A stretch of DNA of 64,000 nucleotides from Mycobacterium deserti (lineage in GTDB: Bacteria; Actinomycetota; Actinomycetes; Mycobacteriales; Mycobacteriaceae): positions 310,001 to 374,000 of the forward strand of contig NZ_JAODWD010000001.1 in NCBI RefSeq assembly GCF_025345615.1. The letters run 5' to 3'. How positions within the stretch are numbered: the first letter of the stretch is position 1; each line of letters starts with the position of its first letter. The notes under the pieces were generated by a model. It was given only the letters and a program-made list of their open reading frames with translations, was not told the DNA's origin and did not search any database. A program made the position numbers and the translations under genes. This document shows, piece by piece, positions 37,351-46,865 of this stretch.

Positions 37351-37968
37351 ATGTCACCCTCACCGAGCAGCCCTGAACTCGCCCACGTTGCGGTCCTCTG
37401 CGTGGAGTGCCAGAACGGAGTTCTCGGACCGGGCTCGGCGCTCCCTCAGTTGGCCGCTGACAGTGCCGGTCTAGTCACGAACCTGCGCCGTCTGCTCGAC
37501 GCCGCGCGCGGGTACGGTGCGCGAGTGGTCCACGCCACATATGAGGGCAGCGTGGGTGGCGGGCATCCGGGTACCGCTCGCCTTTGGCGCACACTGGGAC
37601 CGCTGACCGCTTCATGGAGGCCCCGTTCCCCCGAAACGCAGGTGCTGCCAGATCTTTTGGGACCGACCGATCTGGTGTTGCCGCGGCACCACGGCCTCTT
37701 CCCGACGATTGACTCTGAGCTGTTGCCGGTTCTACGAGGACTGGGTGTGCACACGGTTGTGCTTGCGGGTGTTTCGCTGAACCTCGCGCTGCCTATCACC
37801 GCGGGCCACATCACCCAGGCCGGCTTCGAGCTCATCGTCCCCCGCGACGTCGTCGGCGGAACGCCTGTCGAATACGGGATTCAGGTGCTGGACCACACTA
37901 TTGCGGTACTTGGCCGACTCACCACCGCAGACGCTCTCATCTCCGAGTGGGCCGTCGCCAGAGCTTGA
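37351..37968 (+). CDS. isochorismatase-fold protein lacking the catalytic triad, 205 aa
   Basis: The Rossmann-like isochorismatase fold is recognisable from AVLCVECQNGVLG, VVHATYEGSVGG, LVLPRHHGLF and GVHTVVLAGVSLNLALP...FELIVPRDVVGG. In active hydrolases an Asp, a Lys and a Cys form the triad. Here these positions are Glu19, His/Arg (about 112-114) and Ala146. The branch with ECQNG is widespread in mycobacteria and may bind rather than cleave its ligand. It ends 4 bases before the convergent mceF stop and is not part of the mce operon. Confidence 0.8.
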   Translation: MSPSPSSPELAHVAVLCVECQNGVLGPGSALPQLAADSAGLVTNLRRLLDAARGYGARVVHATYEGSVGGGHPGTARLWRTLGPLTASWRPRSPETQVLPDLLGPTDLVLPRHHGLFPTIDSELLPVLRGLGVHTVVLAGVSLNLALPITAGHITQAGFELIVPRDVVGGTPVEYGIQVLDHTIAVLGRLTTADALISEWAVARA

Positions 37969-37972
37969 GCGA

Positions 37973-39439
37973 TCACCGACCCGGCGGGGTCAGCATGTCC
38001 TGCCAGCTATCCGGGCCGCCGTCGCGCGCCAGATTCGACTGTGTATAGACCTTGCCGTCGGGACCCACGTAGGTGCCGGTAGCCGGGTCGTATTCTGCAG
38101 CCGCGATCGGAAGAGCCTGCGTCGGTCCCGTTCCGCCCGGCGGAATGCCGGTCGAGCCAGGATTGCCCGGAGGTGGCTGCGGGATAGGCTGACCGGTCGT
38201 CGTCGCGTTCGGGTCGCCCTTCCAGTTCCAGCCCTCGTTGAGCGGGACGTAGACCTCGTCACTCTCACACATCGCGGCCGTCGGCGCGCGTTTGCCCGGC
38301 TTCGTCACGCACGGAATATTGCGCTGCCCACGCACATTGACCGAAGAATCCTGCGGGATCCGGCAGTACACGGGGTCCGCCGGCGGTGGTGGATAGTCCT
38401 CCAGGGCCGCCCCTCGCTGCTGCTGGGCCGGAAGAAATCCAGTGGTACACGTCGGCGGCAGGTTGATGTTGAGATTGAAAGAAAGGAACGCGCCGTTGTA
38501 ATCCTGTTTGGTGTTGCGGTTGGGTACACCGACAGCCTGGATAGCCTCTGTACCAGTAGGCAACAGAACCAACAGATATTCGATGTTGGGTTGATATGCC
38601 AGCGCGACGTCCCCCACCGAGACCAGGTTCGTCAGCAGCACCGGCAGTGTTGGTTTGACCCTGTCGAAGAGCGCACGAATTTCGTCGGCGGCTCTGGGAG
38701 CACCCTGAAGTGTGCCGCGTACCGCGGCGTCGTTGGTTCTCAGCTGGTCGGTGACCGTGCCCAGGTGATCCGCCCACGCCTGCACGGAATCGGCGGTGTC
38801 GGTCTGAGTTTCGAGGATTGGCGCCACGTTGTCGGTCAGGTTCGTGAGGTCGCCGAGATTGGCCGTGGCGTCGATCGCCAAGTTGGACCCACCTTTGAAA
38901 AAGCGCGCCAGCTCAGGACCCAGCCCGCCGAGGGCCGTATATGCCTCGTCGACCGCGGTCTTGAGGTTGTCCTGCGGAATCGCTTGGAGTCCTCGATTGG
39001 TCGCGTTGAGCAGTTCATTGATGTCCGGTGGTACCGAACTCCGGTTGCGCGCAATGACATCGCCATCTTTCAACGGTGGCGATGTGGCGTTGTTCGGCAA
39101 AAGCGCGATGTACTGCTCGCCGACGGCGCTCTGGCTGTGCACCTCGACATCGAGATCCGACGGGATCGCGATGCCGGAATCGAGGATGAGCTCCGCCTCG
39201 ACGCCGGTGTCAGTCAATGCGACTTTCTTCACCGTGCCCACCTCGGTACCGCGGTAGGTGACATTACTGCGTTCGTACAGCCCGCCCGCCTCGGGCAACT
39301 CGACGGTGACCGAGTAGCGGTTGACGCCGAATACCAGACTCGGGATCTGCACGAAGCCCAGGCCCATGATCGTCAGCGCGGTCAGCGACACTACGCAGAA
39401 GATGATGATCTGAATCCAGACCCGCCTTGTCATCCGCAT
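37973..39439 (-). CDS. mceF: MceF, Mce-family substrate-binding protein, 488 aa
   Basis: Last gene of the mce operon. An N-terminal membrane anchor (VWIQIIIFCVVSLTALTIMGLGF) precedes the MCE/MlaD domain with YSVTVELPEAGGLYERSNVTYRGTEVGTV (about 45-75). A long helical region with repeated Asn/Leu (LNATNRGLQAIPQDNLKTAVDEAY) follows, then a Pro/Gly-rich tail with QPIPQPPPGNPGSTG. Mce proteins form a hexameric tunnel that carries lipids across the periplasm. ATG 39439 starts 1 base after the mceE stop; an ATG at 39433 is also possible. No mce-associated (mas/mam) gene follows, as the convergent gene ends 4 bases away. Confidence 0.93.
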   Translation of the reverse strand: MRMTRRVWIQIIIFCVVSLTALTIMGLGFVQIPSLVFGVNRYSVTVELPEAGGLYERSNVTYRGTEVGTVKKVALTDTGVEAELILDSGIAIPSDLDVEVHSQSAVGEQYIALLPNNATSPPLKDGDVIARNRSSVPPDINELLNATNRGLQAIPQDNLKTAVDEAYTALGGLGPELARFFKGGSNLAIDATANLGDLTNLTDNVAPILETQTDTADSVQAWADHLGTVTDQLRTNDAAVRGTLQGAPRAADEIRALFDRVKPTLPVLLTNLVSVGDVALAYQPNIEYLLVLLPTGTEAIQAVGVPNRNTKQDYNGAFLSFNLNINLPPTCTTGFLPAQQQRGAALEDYPPPPADPVYCRIPQDSSVNVRGQRNIPCVTKPGKRAPTAAMCESDEVYVPLNEGWNWKGDPNATTTGQPIPQPPPGNPGSTGIPPGGTGPTQALPIAAAEYDPATGTYVGPDGKVYTQSNLARDGGPDSWQDMLTPPGR

Positions 39440-39440
39440 G

Positions 39441-40577
39441 TCAGGGCCCCTGATTGAAGTGGTAGGGCACAACGAGCGGGTTACGCGCCGTGTAGGGACT
39501 GGGCATCTGGCCGATGGTGCGGCCCCACTGCAGCTCCAGCTCGGTGAGCTCGCCCTCGAGTGCGGTGCCGGTGAGGAATGACGCGTCGAGTCGGCTCAGC
39601 GTCAGGTCGACAACGGCGGTGAGATTCGCGTAATCGCCCCGGAGCCATTTGGTTAGCGTGGGTTTGGGGAACGGAAAGGTCGTGTAGAAGTCCAGCGAGC
39701 GGGTCAGGGCCGGACCGGCGTCGGCGAGCGATTTCAGCACGGGCGCGATGTTCTGCAGGTTCTTGACGAGATTGTCTTTGCTCTGGTTGGTCACGTCGGC
39801 GGCAAGGGCCGCGAACTTGCCCAGCTGGTCGAGTGCGTCGGCCAGCGTGTCGCGCTGATTCCTGAGGACGTCGAGGGCCTGCGGGATGGTCCTGAGCGCT
39901 TTGTCCACCACCGGCTTCTGTTCTGCAACCTGTCCGGCCAGCCTGTTCAGGCTGTCCGCGGCCGCGATGATGTCGCCGGTCTGGTCGTTGAGATAAGTAA
40001 CGAACGTGTCCAGTTCGCCGATCAGGCTTCGCAAGTCGGATTCGCGACCGCGAAAAGCGGTACTCAGTTCGCGGGTGATCTCCTGGACCTGGGCGATACC
40101 GCCGCCGTTCAGCAACAGCGACACCGATGCCAGCGCCTGCTCGGTGCTCGGGAAGATGGACCCTGAGGCCAGCTGAATTAGCGCCCCGTCCTTCAACGTG
40201 CCCTCGGAGGGGGCGTCGGTCGGCGGCGCCAATTCGATATGAAGCGACCCGAGCAAGCTGGTTTGGCCAACCGCGGCGGTCGCATTGGCCGGCAGATTCA
40301 CATCGCCGTTGATCGTCATCGTCACCAGCGCGTTCCAGCCCTGCCGCTCGATCTTCGTCACATTGCCGACCGTGACGTCGCCGACGCGGACCCGGGAGTT
40401 GCGCTCGATGTTGTCGACGTCGGGCAGCTGCGCCTGAACGGTGTAGGAGCCCGCTCCCCCACCTTCGGTGCCTGGCAACGGCAGCGAGTTCGCGCCGCGC
40501 CATTGGCTACACCCTGACAGCCCCGCCACGGCTGCCAATGCGAGCGCAGCTGCTGCGATTCGCCTCTGCCGAATCAT
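39441..40577 (-). CDS. mceE: MceE lipoprotein (LprN-type), 378 aa
   Basis: MIRQRRIAAAALALAAVAGLSGCSQ is a lipoprotein signal peptide with lipobox LSGC (Cys about residue 23), the hallmark of the fifth Mce protein. The MCE domain follows (YTVQAQLPDVDNIERNSRVRVGDVTVGNV; LLGSLHIELAPP), then the helical needle region (DSLNRLAGQVAEQKPVVDKALRTI). It would be anchored in the outer leaflet of the plasma membrane and form part of the lipid tunnel. ATG 40577 overlaps the mceD stop (ATGA); the in-frame upstream extension is not credible. Confidence 0.95.
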   Translation of the reverse strand: MIRQRRIAAAALALAAVAGLSGCSQWRGANSLPLPGTEGGGAGSYTVQAQLPDVDNIERNSRVRVGDVTVGNVTKIERQGWNALVTMTINGDVNLPANATAAVGQTSLLGSLHIELAPPTDAPSEGTLKDGALIQLASGSIFPSTEQALASVSLLLNGGGIAQVQEITRELSTAFRGRESDLRSLIGELDTFVTYLNDQTGDIIAAADSLNRLAGQVAEQKPVVDKALRTIPQALDVLRNQRDTLADALDQLGKFAALAADVTNQSKDNLVKNLQNIAPVLKSLADAGPALTRSLDFYTTFPFPKPTLTKWLRGDYANLTAVVDLTLSRLDASFLTGTALEGELTELELQWGRTIGQMPSPYTARNPLVVPYHFNQGP

Positions 40578-41974
40578 GGCCCACCTACCGGCGGAACCAT
40601 CATGCCGTGCAAGCCGGCATTCGGATCGGTTGCGACGGGCGCCGGGCCTGATGCCGACTGGTCTACCGGCCCAGCGGGAGGAGGGGGCATCGTCGGTACG
40701 AACGGTGGATTGCCCGGCGGGTTGGCAGCCGGCTCTCCGAATCGGGTGAAGACGTTGCCTGCAGGCGGCAGGGGCGGTTGCGGCGCACCGGCGGTGCCGG
40801 CGGGCGGCGGGATGTAGTCCGGCCGCAACCAATCCTCGCTGTAGGTGACCTCGTTGGGTCGAGCTTGCGCGCCTACGAACGGATTCAGTCCCAGTGGCGG
40901 AAAGTTGTATTGGCGGTTCTTGATGATCGGTGCGAGGTACTGAACGCACAGCTTCGCGGACTGCTCGGCACCCATCCGCGAGGCGGCCTGCACGGCGCCG
41001 CAGATGAACTGGATCGTGTTCGCGAAATTGTTGAGTCCCAGAATGCCGGTCAGTGTGCCCTGCGCGGGTTGGTAGATGTTGAGGAAGTTCTGGAACGAGT
41101 TCGGGGCGACATGCAGAAGCTGCTTGAGCTCGCCGAGATTATCGACCAGCACTTGCGTCGTCGTCGCGAGCTCATCGGTTGTCGCGCCGACGGTTTCACG
41201 GTTCTCGGCCAGGAAGCTTTGGAGATCGCCGACGACCTCGTTGATCGACGCGACCGCCTCACCCACCTCGTCGGGATCGTCGGCGAGCAGGCCGGTCACA
41301 CCGGCGAGATTGCCGTTGAGCTGACGCAGGAGGTCTTGGCTGTCTTGTAGTGCCGAGACCAGGGTCGAGAGATTTTTGAAGGTGCTGAACAGGTCGGTGC
41401 TTTTGTCGCCGAGCGCCGAGAACGCCTGCGACAGCTTGATGACAGTATCTCTGATGTTGACGCCCTCGCCGCGAAGGTTGTCGGCCGCGGTGTTGATGAA
41501 GGCGCCCAATGTGCTGACGCCGCCGGGCTGCGTCGGCTGCAGCGTGTCAGCCAGCCTCTCGAGTTGGGCTCGGAAATCGTCGAATTCGACCGGCACCGCC
41601 GTGCGTTCCTGCGGAATCACGGAGTTGTCGGCGAGCACCGGGCCGCCGGTGTAGGCGGGCGTCAGCTGAACGGCCCGCACCGGAACCAGTGACGGCGACA
41701 TGATCACCGCGTTGACGTCCGCGGGCACCTTGTACTTCTGGTCGACGAAGAACGTCACCTTCGCGCGCTCGGGTTGCGGCTCGATCGTGTCGATCGTGCC
41801 GACAGGCACGCCGAGAATCCACACGTCGTCGCCCTCGAACAGTCCGTTGGTGTTGGCGAAGTACGCGGTGACGCGGGTGTGGTTGACGGTGCCCGCCGTC
41901 CCGCTCACCAGGAGGATTCCCGCCACCAGCATGACCACCAGCCCGGCCACCAATGCGATCTTCTTCTTCATCAC
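40574..41974 (-). CDS. mceD: MceD, Mce-family protein, 466 aa
   Basis: An N-terminal transmembrane anchor (KKKIALVAGLVVMLVAGILLV) is followed by the MCE domain (HTRVTAYFANTNGLFEGDDVWILGVPVGTID; SLVPVRAVQLTPAYTGGP), long helices (TLVSALQDSQDLLRQLNGNL) and a Pro-rich, Gly-rich tail (PAANPPGNPPFVPTMPPPPAG). Two adjacent ATG codons open the gene; ATG 41974 overlaps mceC. It is part of the heteromeric lipid-transfer complex with the YrbE permeases. Confidence 0.94.
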   Translation of the reverse strand: MMKKKIALVAGLVVMLVAGILLVSGTAGTVNHTRVTAYFANTNGLFEGDDVWILGVPVGTIDTIEPQPERAKVTFFVDQKYKVPADVNAVIMSPSLVPVRAVQLTPAYTGGPVLADNSVIPQERTAVPVEFDDFRAQLERLADTLQPTQPGGVSTLGAFINTAADNLRGEGVNIRDTVIKLSQAFSALGDKSTDLFSTFKNLSTLVSALQDSQDLLRQLNGNLAGVTGLLADDPDEVGEAVASINEVVGDLQSFLAENRETVGATTDELATTTQVLVDNLGELKQLLHVAPNSFQNFLNIYQPAQGTLTGILGLNNFANTIQFICGAVQAASRMGAEQSAKLCVQYLAPIIKNRQYNFPPLGLNPFVGAQARPNEVTYSEDWLRPDYIPPPAGTAGAPQPPLPPAGNVFTRFGEPAANPPGNPPFVPTMPPPPAGPVDQSASGPAPVATDPNAGLHGMMVPPVGGP

Positions 41975-43413
41975 TGACCCCCTTCCGGGGTGAGCGGCAC
42001 CGGGGGACCGACGACGCCGGGGACGCCCGGACCCACCTGCGGCGGACCCGGGGGCGGTGGCGGCACCGCGGCGTTTTCAGTCACCGGAGGTTGCTGACCC
42101 GGCGCGGGATACAGGTTGGGCAGCGGCGGCGTGTCCGTCGGCCGGACGCCCGGCGGCGACTGCGCGGGGGGACCTGGCGGTGGCCCGCCGGGTGGGGGCG
42201 CGGGCAGCGGTTCCCGGTACGGGTAACAACCGGTAGGACCGGGAAGGGGTACGCCGGGCGGACCGCAGCCCTGATCGCCGGGATTGCCCGTGATCGCGTC
42301 GGGAAGCGTCATGCGCGGCTCGCCGCCCTGGCCCGTGCGCGGGTGCGGAATCGGCAGTGCCGGGGTGCCCGGCTGGCCGACTTGTGGATCGCTGCGCTGC
42401 GACGGCGCCAATACGTTGGGATCCAGTCCAAGGTCGGAGAACGCCGCATCGACGAAGGGCTGGACGAACTGTCCCGGGAACAGGTTGACCACGTAGGCCT
42501 TGAAGAAGGGGCCGCCGCCGACCGACTCGCCGAGGCCTGCGGCGTAGCGGTTGAGGCCGACGAGCGCCTGTGCGACCTTATCCTTCCGCTCATTGACGAG
42601 CTTCAGAACCCCGTTGAGCTTCTCCAGTGCTGGTTTCAAAGTGGATCGGTTCTCGCCGATGAAACCCTTGATCTGCTGGGTGACGGCGGCGATGTTGTTG
42701 GAGATGGCGCCCAGCGCGGCGCTCTGCGTCTGCAGCTGGGCCAGTAGCGAATTCGTCTTCACCACGAGGTTCACCACCTGGTCGCTGCGCTCGGACAGCA
42801 CCCTTGTGGTCTTGTTGGCGTCGGTGAGCAGATCCCGCAGGGCCTGATCACGCTTGTCCAGCGTCTCCGAGAATCGCGCGATTCCTTCGACCGCTACCTT
42901 CAAGTCCGGCGGAGTGTCGGCGAACGTCTCTGCCAGCACGGCCAGGGATTCGGAGAGCTGATCGGTGTCCAGGCCGCTGATGGCCTCCGTCACGTCACCG
43001 AGCGCGTCGGGTAATTGGTAAGCGGGACGGGTGCGGTCGATCGGGATCGGACCCGATTGCTGGCCGTCGCCGCGGGGGGTGACTTCGACGACCTTCGCTC
43101 CCAGCAGGCTTTTGGTTTTCACCGCAGCCTCGGTGCGATCGCCGAGCCGGATGTCTTTGGCGACATTGAAGGTCACCAGAACCTGGGCGCCGTCGAGCTC
43201 GATGGTGTCGACCTTGCCAACTCGTAGCCCGGAGACTTGGACCGGCGAGCCGGGGATCAGACCACCGGCCTCCGCGAAATACGCTGTGTAGGTTTTGTCC
43301 GAATCCAGGAACGGCAGCTTGTCATAGTTGAGGGCGGCGACGACCAGTGCGCCCACGATGCCCACACCGACGGCGCCGATGACGAATGGGTTCCGCTCGG
43401 CGAAGGTTTTCAT
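41971..43413 (-). CDS. mceC: MceC, Mce-family protein, 480 aa
   Basis: ATG 43413 is taken as start (MKTFAERNPF); it lies in the mceB stop (ATGA), whereas the longer frame would overlap mceB by 90 bases. A short cytosolic tip and the anchor FVIGAVGVGIVGALVVAAL precede the MCE domain (KTYTAYFAEAGGLIPGSPVQVSGLRVGKVDTI). Helices with repeated Asn follow. The tail is an extreme Pro/Gly block (PPPPGPPQVGPGVPGVVGPP), richer in proline than in the other Mce proteins of this operon, and probably disordered. Confidence 0.95.
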   Translation of the reverse strand: MKTFAERNPFVIGAVGVGIVGALVVAALNYDKLPFLDSDKTYTAYFAEAGGLIPGSPVQVSGLRVGKVDTIELDGAQVLVTFNVAKDIRLGDRTEAAVKTKSLLGAKVVEVTPRGDGQQSGPIPIDRTRPAYQLPDALGDVTEAISGLDTDQLSESLAVLAETFADTPPDLKVAVEGIARFSETLDKRDQALRDLLTDANKTTRVLSERSDQVVNLVVKTNSLLAQLQTQSAALGAISNNIAAVTQQIKGFIGENRSTLKPALEKLNGVLKLVNERKDKVAQALVGLNRYAAGLGESVGGGPFFKAYVVNLFPGQFVQPFVDAAFSDLGLDPNVLAPSQRSDPQVGQPGTPALPIPHPRTGQGGEPRMTLPDAITGNPGDQGCGPPGVPLPGPTGCYPYREPLPAPPPGGPPPGPPAQSPPGVRPTDTPPLPNLYPAPGQQPPVTENAAVPPPPPGPPQVGPGVPGVVGPPVPLTPEGGQ

Positions 43414-44438
43414 CGTGGCGTGCACCTGCCCGTCGATTGGCCCGCCAGCTTGACGAAGACCGGTTGTCCGCCTTTGCCGTTCAACTTCAGGACGAGGTCG
43501 CACAGATAGAAGCTGAAGAAGTCGCCGTAGAGGCCCTGCCTGTTGAGCACCTTGTAGGCGTCAGGCAGCGTGTCGATCAGATTTTCCATGTAGTCCTTAT
43601 CCGCCATGACGAGGCCGGCGGTGCGGTCCGTCTCGGCGACGACGCGCTGCAGCGGCGGCCGTGCTTCGGCGAGCAGCTCGGCGACGCCTCCCGCAGCTTC
43701 GTTGGTGTAGGCAATCGAATTGCTGATGTCCTGCTTGCGTCCCTCGAGCCCGTCGACGAGTTGATCGAGCGACGTCACCGCCCTGCCGAACTGATCCCCC
43801 TGATCTGCAAGCGATTTGAGGACGACGTTGAGATTGTTGATCACCTCGCCGATCAACCGGTCGCGGTCCGCCAGGGTGTTGGTCAGTTGGGCGGTCGTGC
43901 GAAGGAACGACCCGATCGTCGCACCCTGGCCCTGGAAGGCGGCGATCAACTGGCCCGACAGCGCGTTCACCTGCTCGGGATTGAGCGCCGTGAACAGAGG
44001 TTTGAAACCACCGATCAACGCGTCCAGGTCCAGCGCAGGTGCAGTCCGAGAAACAGGGATGGTGTCGCCCGGGTTGATCCTGTTGGTACCGCCCGCGCCT
44101 TCATCGAGCGCCATGTAGCGGCCACCGATCACATCGTCATACCGGATCACGGCGCGGGTGCCCTCGGTCATGACGAGCGAGTCCTCGGCCGAGAACTCGA
44201 CCAGCGCAGTCGAATCATCCTGTATCCGAATTGATTTGACCTTTCCCACTTCGACGCCGGCGACGCGGACGAACTGGTCTGGCTCCAGCCCGGTCACGTT
44301 GGTGAATACAGCGTTGTATGTCTTCTCCGGTTGGAATCGCATCTGTCCGAAGATGGCGAACATGGCGAAGATGCCGAACGTGCACAGCGTCAGGAACACG
44401 GCCAGCCGCCAGATGGCGCCACCCAAGTTGTCTTTCAT
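43410..44438 (-). CDS. mceB: MceB, Mce-family protein, 342 aa
   Basis: The membrane anchor LAVFLTLCTFGIFAMFAIFGQ is followed by the MCE domain KTYNAVFTNVTGLEPDQFVRVAGVEVGKVKSIRI and a helical region ending in a short tail with a Cys-containing CDLVLK...STGRCTP segment. It is the shortest Mce protein and lacks a Pro-rich tail, as is normal for MceB. It overlaps both neighbours by four bases. Confidence 0.95.
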   Translation of the reverse strand: MKDNLGGAIWRLAVFLTLCTFGIFAMFAIFGQMRFQPEKTYNAVFTNVTGLEPDQFVRVAGVEVGKVKSIRIQDDSTALVEFSAEDSLVMTEGTRAVIRYDDVIGGRYMALDEGAGGTNRINPGDTIPVSRTAPALDLDALIGGFKPLFTALNPEQVNALSGQLIAAFQGQGATIGSFLRTTAQLTNTLADRDRLIGEVINNLNVVLKSLADQGDQFGRAVTSLDQLVDGLEGRKQDISNSIAYTNEAAGGVAELLAEARPPLQRVVAETDRTAGLVMADKDYMENLIDTLPDAYKVLNRQGLYGDFFSFYLCDLVLKLNGKGGQPVFVKLAGQSTGRCTPR

Positions 44439-46006
44439 GGTGCCGGCTCCTCTGCGGGCAGCGGCGGTGGCGCCCCTTCCAATGGCGGCGGCGCCGGTGC
44501 GGGCGCCTCAGCTCCGAGGGGTGGCGGTGGCGGCCCTTCAAGCGGTGGTGGCGGCGGCTTAGGTGCCGAGGGCCGCGGCAACGGAGTCGGTTGAACCTGG
44601 GCCGGGAACGGCGGCGTATACGGTTCGGAACCGGGGGCGGGCTTCGGGTCGCGCGGCGCACCGGGAGGTGGCGCGGGTGGCAGACCCGGGTACAGCGGCG
44701 TGCCGTCAGGTGCGTACTGCGGTGCCCCGTATGGCGGCGCGCCAGGATATGGAACCGGTCCGATCGCGGGGCCGTTCCTGTTCCGGATACTCGGGGGTTC
44801 CGGCACTCCGCGAGTGGTGGGGAAGTAGTTGGCGTAACCGGGAAATCCGATGCCTGGATTGGGTCGCACGTCGACTCCCGTGCCCCAACCGGAGTTCGTC
44901 ACCAGGTAACGCACTGGCCAGTTCTTGGCAACGTCGGGCAGCGATCCGCAGCCGGGCTTGCCGCCGGGACCGCCCTTGCCGCCGTAGATCGGCAGATTAT
45001 CGGGGTACCTGTAGGAGTCGTCGCCGAACAGCAACGCGACGTCCAAGATCGTCGAATAACCGTTGGCGCCGCCGGTAACCGGAACGAAGTCGTCGAGGAC
45101 CAATTTGCCGCCCTGCAGTAGGCAAGTCAACTGCGGGTCGTACTTGAGCAGCAAGCTTGTTGTGGGTTCGAGGACGTTGATCGCGCGCACGAGGTTGTCC
45201 TTGCTGGGAGCAAGCACGTCGATACCGCTGCGGGACAACCCGATAACGCTCAGCAGGAGGTCGTCGAGTTGCTTTGAGTGCTCACTGATGGTGGTGCTGG
45301 TCGTGCTGGCGGCATCCAGCACCGTGAGTATGTCTTCTGCTGCGGCGCTGTACGTGTCGCTGAACCCCTTCAGCGCCTGCCAGTCTCGCCGAATTGTGTC
45401 CGCGCGCGGATTGATGGCCTTGAGCACCTCGGTGCCGCCCGAGATCGCCTCACCGATGCGCTCGCCTTGGCCCTGCAAGCCCTCAGCGAGCGCAGTGAGC
45501 GCACCGTTCAACTTGGGTGGATCGATTTCGTGGAGGACGTTCGTCAGGTTCTCAAAGACGGTGTTGACCTCAGTGCTGACGTTCTGTGATCGGATCACTT
45601 GACCAGAGACGAGGCGATCCGGGCTCGGATCGCGCGGGTAGAGCAGGTTGACGTATTTGGCGCCGAACGCTGTTGTGGCGCGAATCTCAGCGCCGATGTT
45701 GGCCGGGATGTACTTGACCTGGTCCGGGTAGATCTCCAGCTTCAGCGTGGCGGGATTCTGCCCCCCCTTGATGGTGGTCACCTGACCCACCTGGACGCCG
45801 TGGAGCTTTACCTTGGCGCCCGATTCCATCACCAGGCCAGCACGATCGGACGTCAAAGTGACTGGGACATATGACCGGAACGTGCCGGCGAACATGACAG
45901 ATGTCACCGCGATTAGGGCGCCGACGGCCGCGAGGAGGAACAACGTCCAGACGGCCGGGGTGATCCGCGCTTCGATGCCTCGCCGCTTGGGGCGTGCAGG
46001 TGCCAT
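44435..46006 (-). CDS. mceA: MceA, Mce-family protein, 523 aa
   Basis: First Mce protein after the permease genes. The basic start MAPARPKRRG precedes the anchor VWTLFLLAAVGALIAVTSVMF, then the MCE domain (YVPVTLTSDRAGLVMESGAKVKLHGVQVGQVTTIKGG), the helical needle and a Pro/Ala tail of about 90 residues (PPAPPPGAPRDPKP, APKPPPPPLEGPPPPP). ATG 46006 starts 4 bases after the yrbEB stop; the longer frame with MASPATSTFRGSE would overlap yrbEB. The substrate cannot be deduced, because the number (mce1 to mce8 types) is not evident from the sequence. Confidence 0.95.
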   Translation of the reverse strand: MAPARPKRRGIEARITPAVWTLFLLAAVGALIAVTSVMFAGTFRSYVPVTLTSDRAGLVMESGAKVKLHGVQVGQVTTIKGGQNPATLKLEIYPDQVKYIPANIGAEIRATTAFGAKYVNLLYPRDPSPDRLVSGQVIRSQNVSTEVNTVFENLTNVLHEIDPPKLNGALTALAEGLQGQGERIGEAISGGTEVLKAINPRADTIRRDWQALKGFSDTYSAAAEDILTVLDAASTTSTTISEHSKQLDDLLLSVIGLSRSGIDVLAPSKDNLVRAINVLEPTTSLLLKYDPQLTCLLQGGKLVLDDFVPVTGGANGYSTILDVALLFGDDSYRYPDNLPIYGGKGGPGGKPGCGSLPDVAKNWPVRYLVTNSGWGTGVDVRPNPGIGFPGYANYFPTTRGVPEPPSIRNRNGPAIGPVPYPGAPPYGAPQYAPDGTPLYPGLPPAPPPGAPRDPKPAPGSEPYTPPFPAQVQPTPLPRPSAPKPPPPPLEGPPPPPLGAEAPAPAPPPLEGAPPPLPAEEPAP

Positions 46007-46010
46007 CTCG

Positions 46011-46865
46011 CTACCCCGAAAGGTTGAAGTTGCCGGACTGGCCATAGATGGCCAGTGAGACGAACAGGGTGACGAACACGGCGGCCACCAGCGATGCGCG
46101 CACGGCGCGACCGACGGCCTCGCCTACGCCTGCCGGACCGCCTGAGGCGTTGTAGCCGTAGTAGACGTGTACGAGCATGACCACGACTGCCATCGAAATC
46201 GCCTGCAGGAACGAGTATACGAGGTCGAGCGGGTTGAGGAATGTGTTGAAGTAATGGTCGTAGACGCCCGTCGACTGGCCGTAGATGGCCGTGGTGGCGA
46301 CGCGGGTCGCGAGGAACGCTGCAAGCACGGCGATGCAGTACAGCGGGATGACGACGATCACGCCGGCGATGACTCGCGACGACGCCAGATACGCCACCGA
46401 CCGGATTCCCATGACCTCCAGGGCATCGATCTCTTCGCTGATCCGTTGGGCGCCGAGTTGCGCCGTCGCGCCGGCACCGATCGTGGCGGCCAGACCAATG
46501 CCCGCGACCAAAGGTCCGACCAGGCGGACGTTGAGAAACGACGAGATGAAACCGCCCAGTGCTTCAACGCCAACTTCCTGCAGCTGCGTGTAGCCCTGAA
46601 TGCCGATCAACGAACCCGCCGACAGTGTCAAGAAGGACACGATGACTATGGTGCCGCCGATTACGGCGAGCGCACCGGAGCCGAGGCTCATCTGCGCGAT
46701 CAGCCTCACCAGCTCGATTCGGTAGTGCACGAACACGTCCCACGTCCCCCGCAGGGTGCGGACGTAGAACTGAGTCTGCTCACCGAGTCGATTCCAGCCG
46801 TAATACCCGGACCGCAGTGCGCCCGCCACCTTCGGTAGCGGGCTATACGTGGCTACCTGACTCAT
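46011..46865 (-). CDS. yrbEB: YrbEB, permease subunit of the Mce transporter (MlaE family), 284 aa
   Basis: A MlaE-type permease with about five to six hydrophobic helices (LAVIGGTIVIVSFLTLSAGSLIG; GALVAGIGLAATIGAGATAQLGAQRISEEIDALEVMGI; VIAGVIVVIPLYCIAVLAAFL). The loop AQLGAQRISEEIDALEVMGI is the EExDAL coupling element that contacts the Mkl-type ATPase. The ATPase is not encoded here and probably acts in trans. It overlaps yrbEA by four bases. With YrbEA it forms the inner-membrane base of the lipid importer. Confidence 0.96.
   Translation of the reverse strand: MSQVATYSPLPKVAGALRSGYYGWNRLGEQTQFYVRTLRGTWDVFVHYRIELVRLIAQMSLGSGALAVIGGTIVIVSFLTLSAGSLIGIQGYTQLQEVGVEALGGFISSFLNVRLVGPLVAGIGLAATIGAGATAQLGAQRISEEIDALEVMGIRSVAYLASSRVIAGVIVVIPLYCIAVLAAFLATRVATTAIYGQSTGVYDHYFNTFLNPLDLVYSFLQAISMAVVVMLVHVYYGYNASGGPAGVGEAVGRAVRASLVAAVFVTLFVSLAIYGQSGNFNLSG

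Noticed and set aside
37901..39457. 518-codon plus-strand open frame opposite mceF
   Set aside because: Composition is rich in Arg and His without any domain, while the minus strand gives a complete Mce protein.
44455..44700. GC-rich repeats in the 3' part of mceA
   Set aside because: They only encode the Pro/Ala-rich tail; this is low-complexity coding sequence, not a mobile or regulatory repeat.
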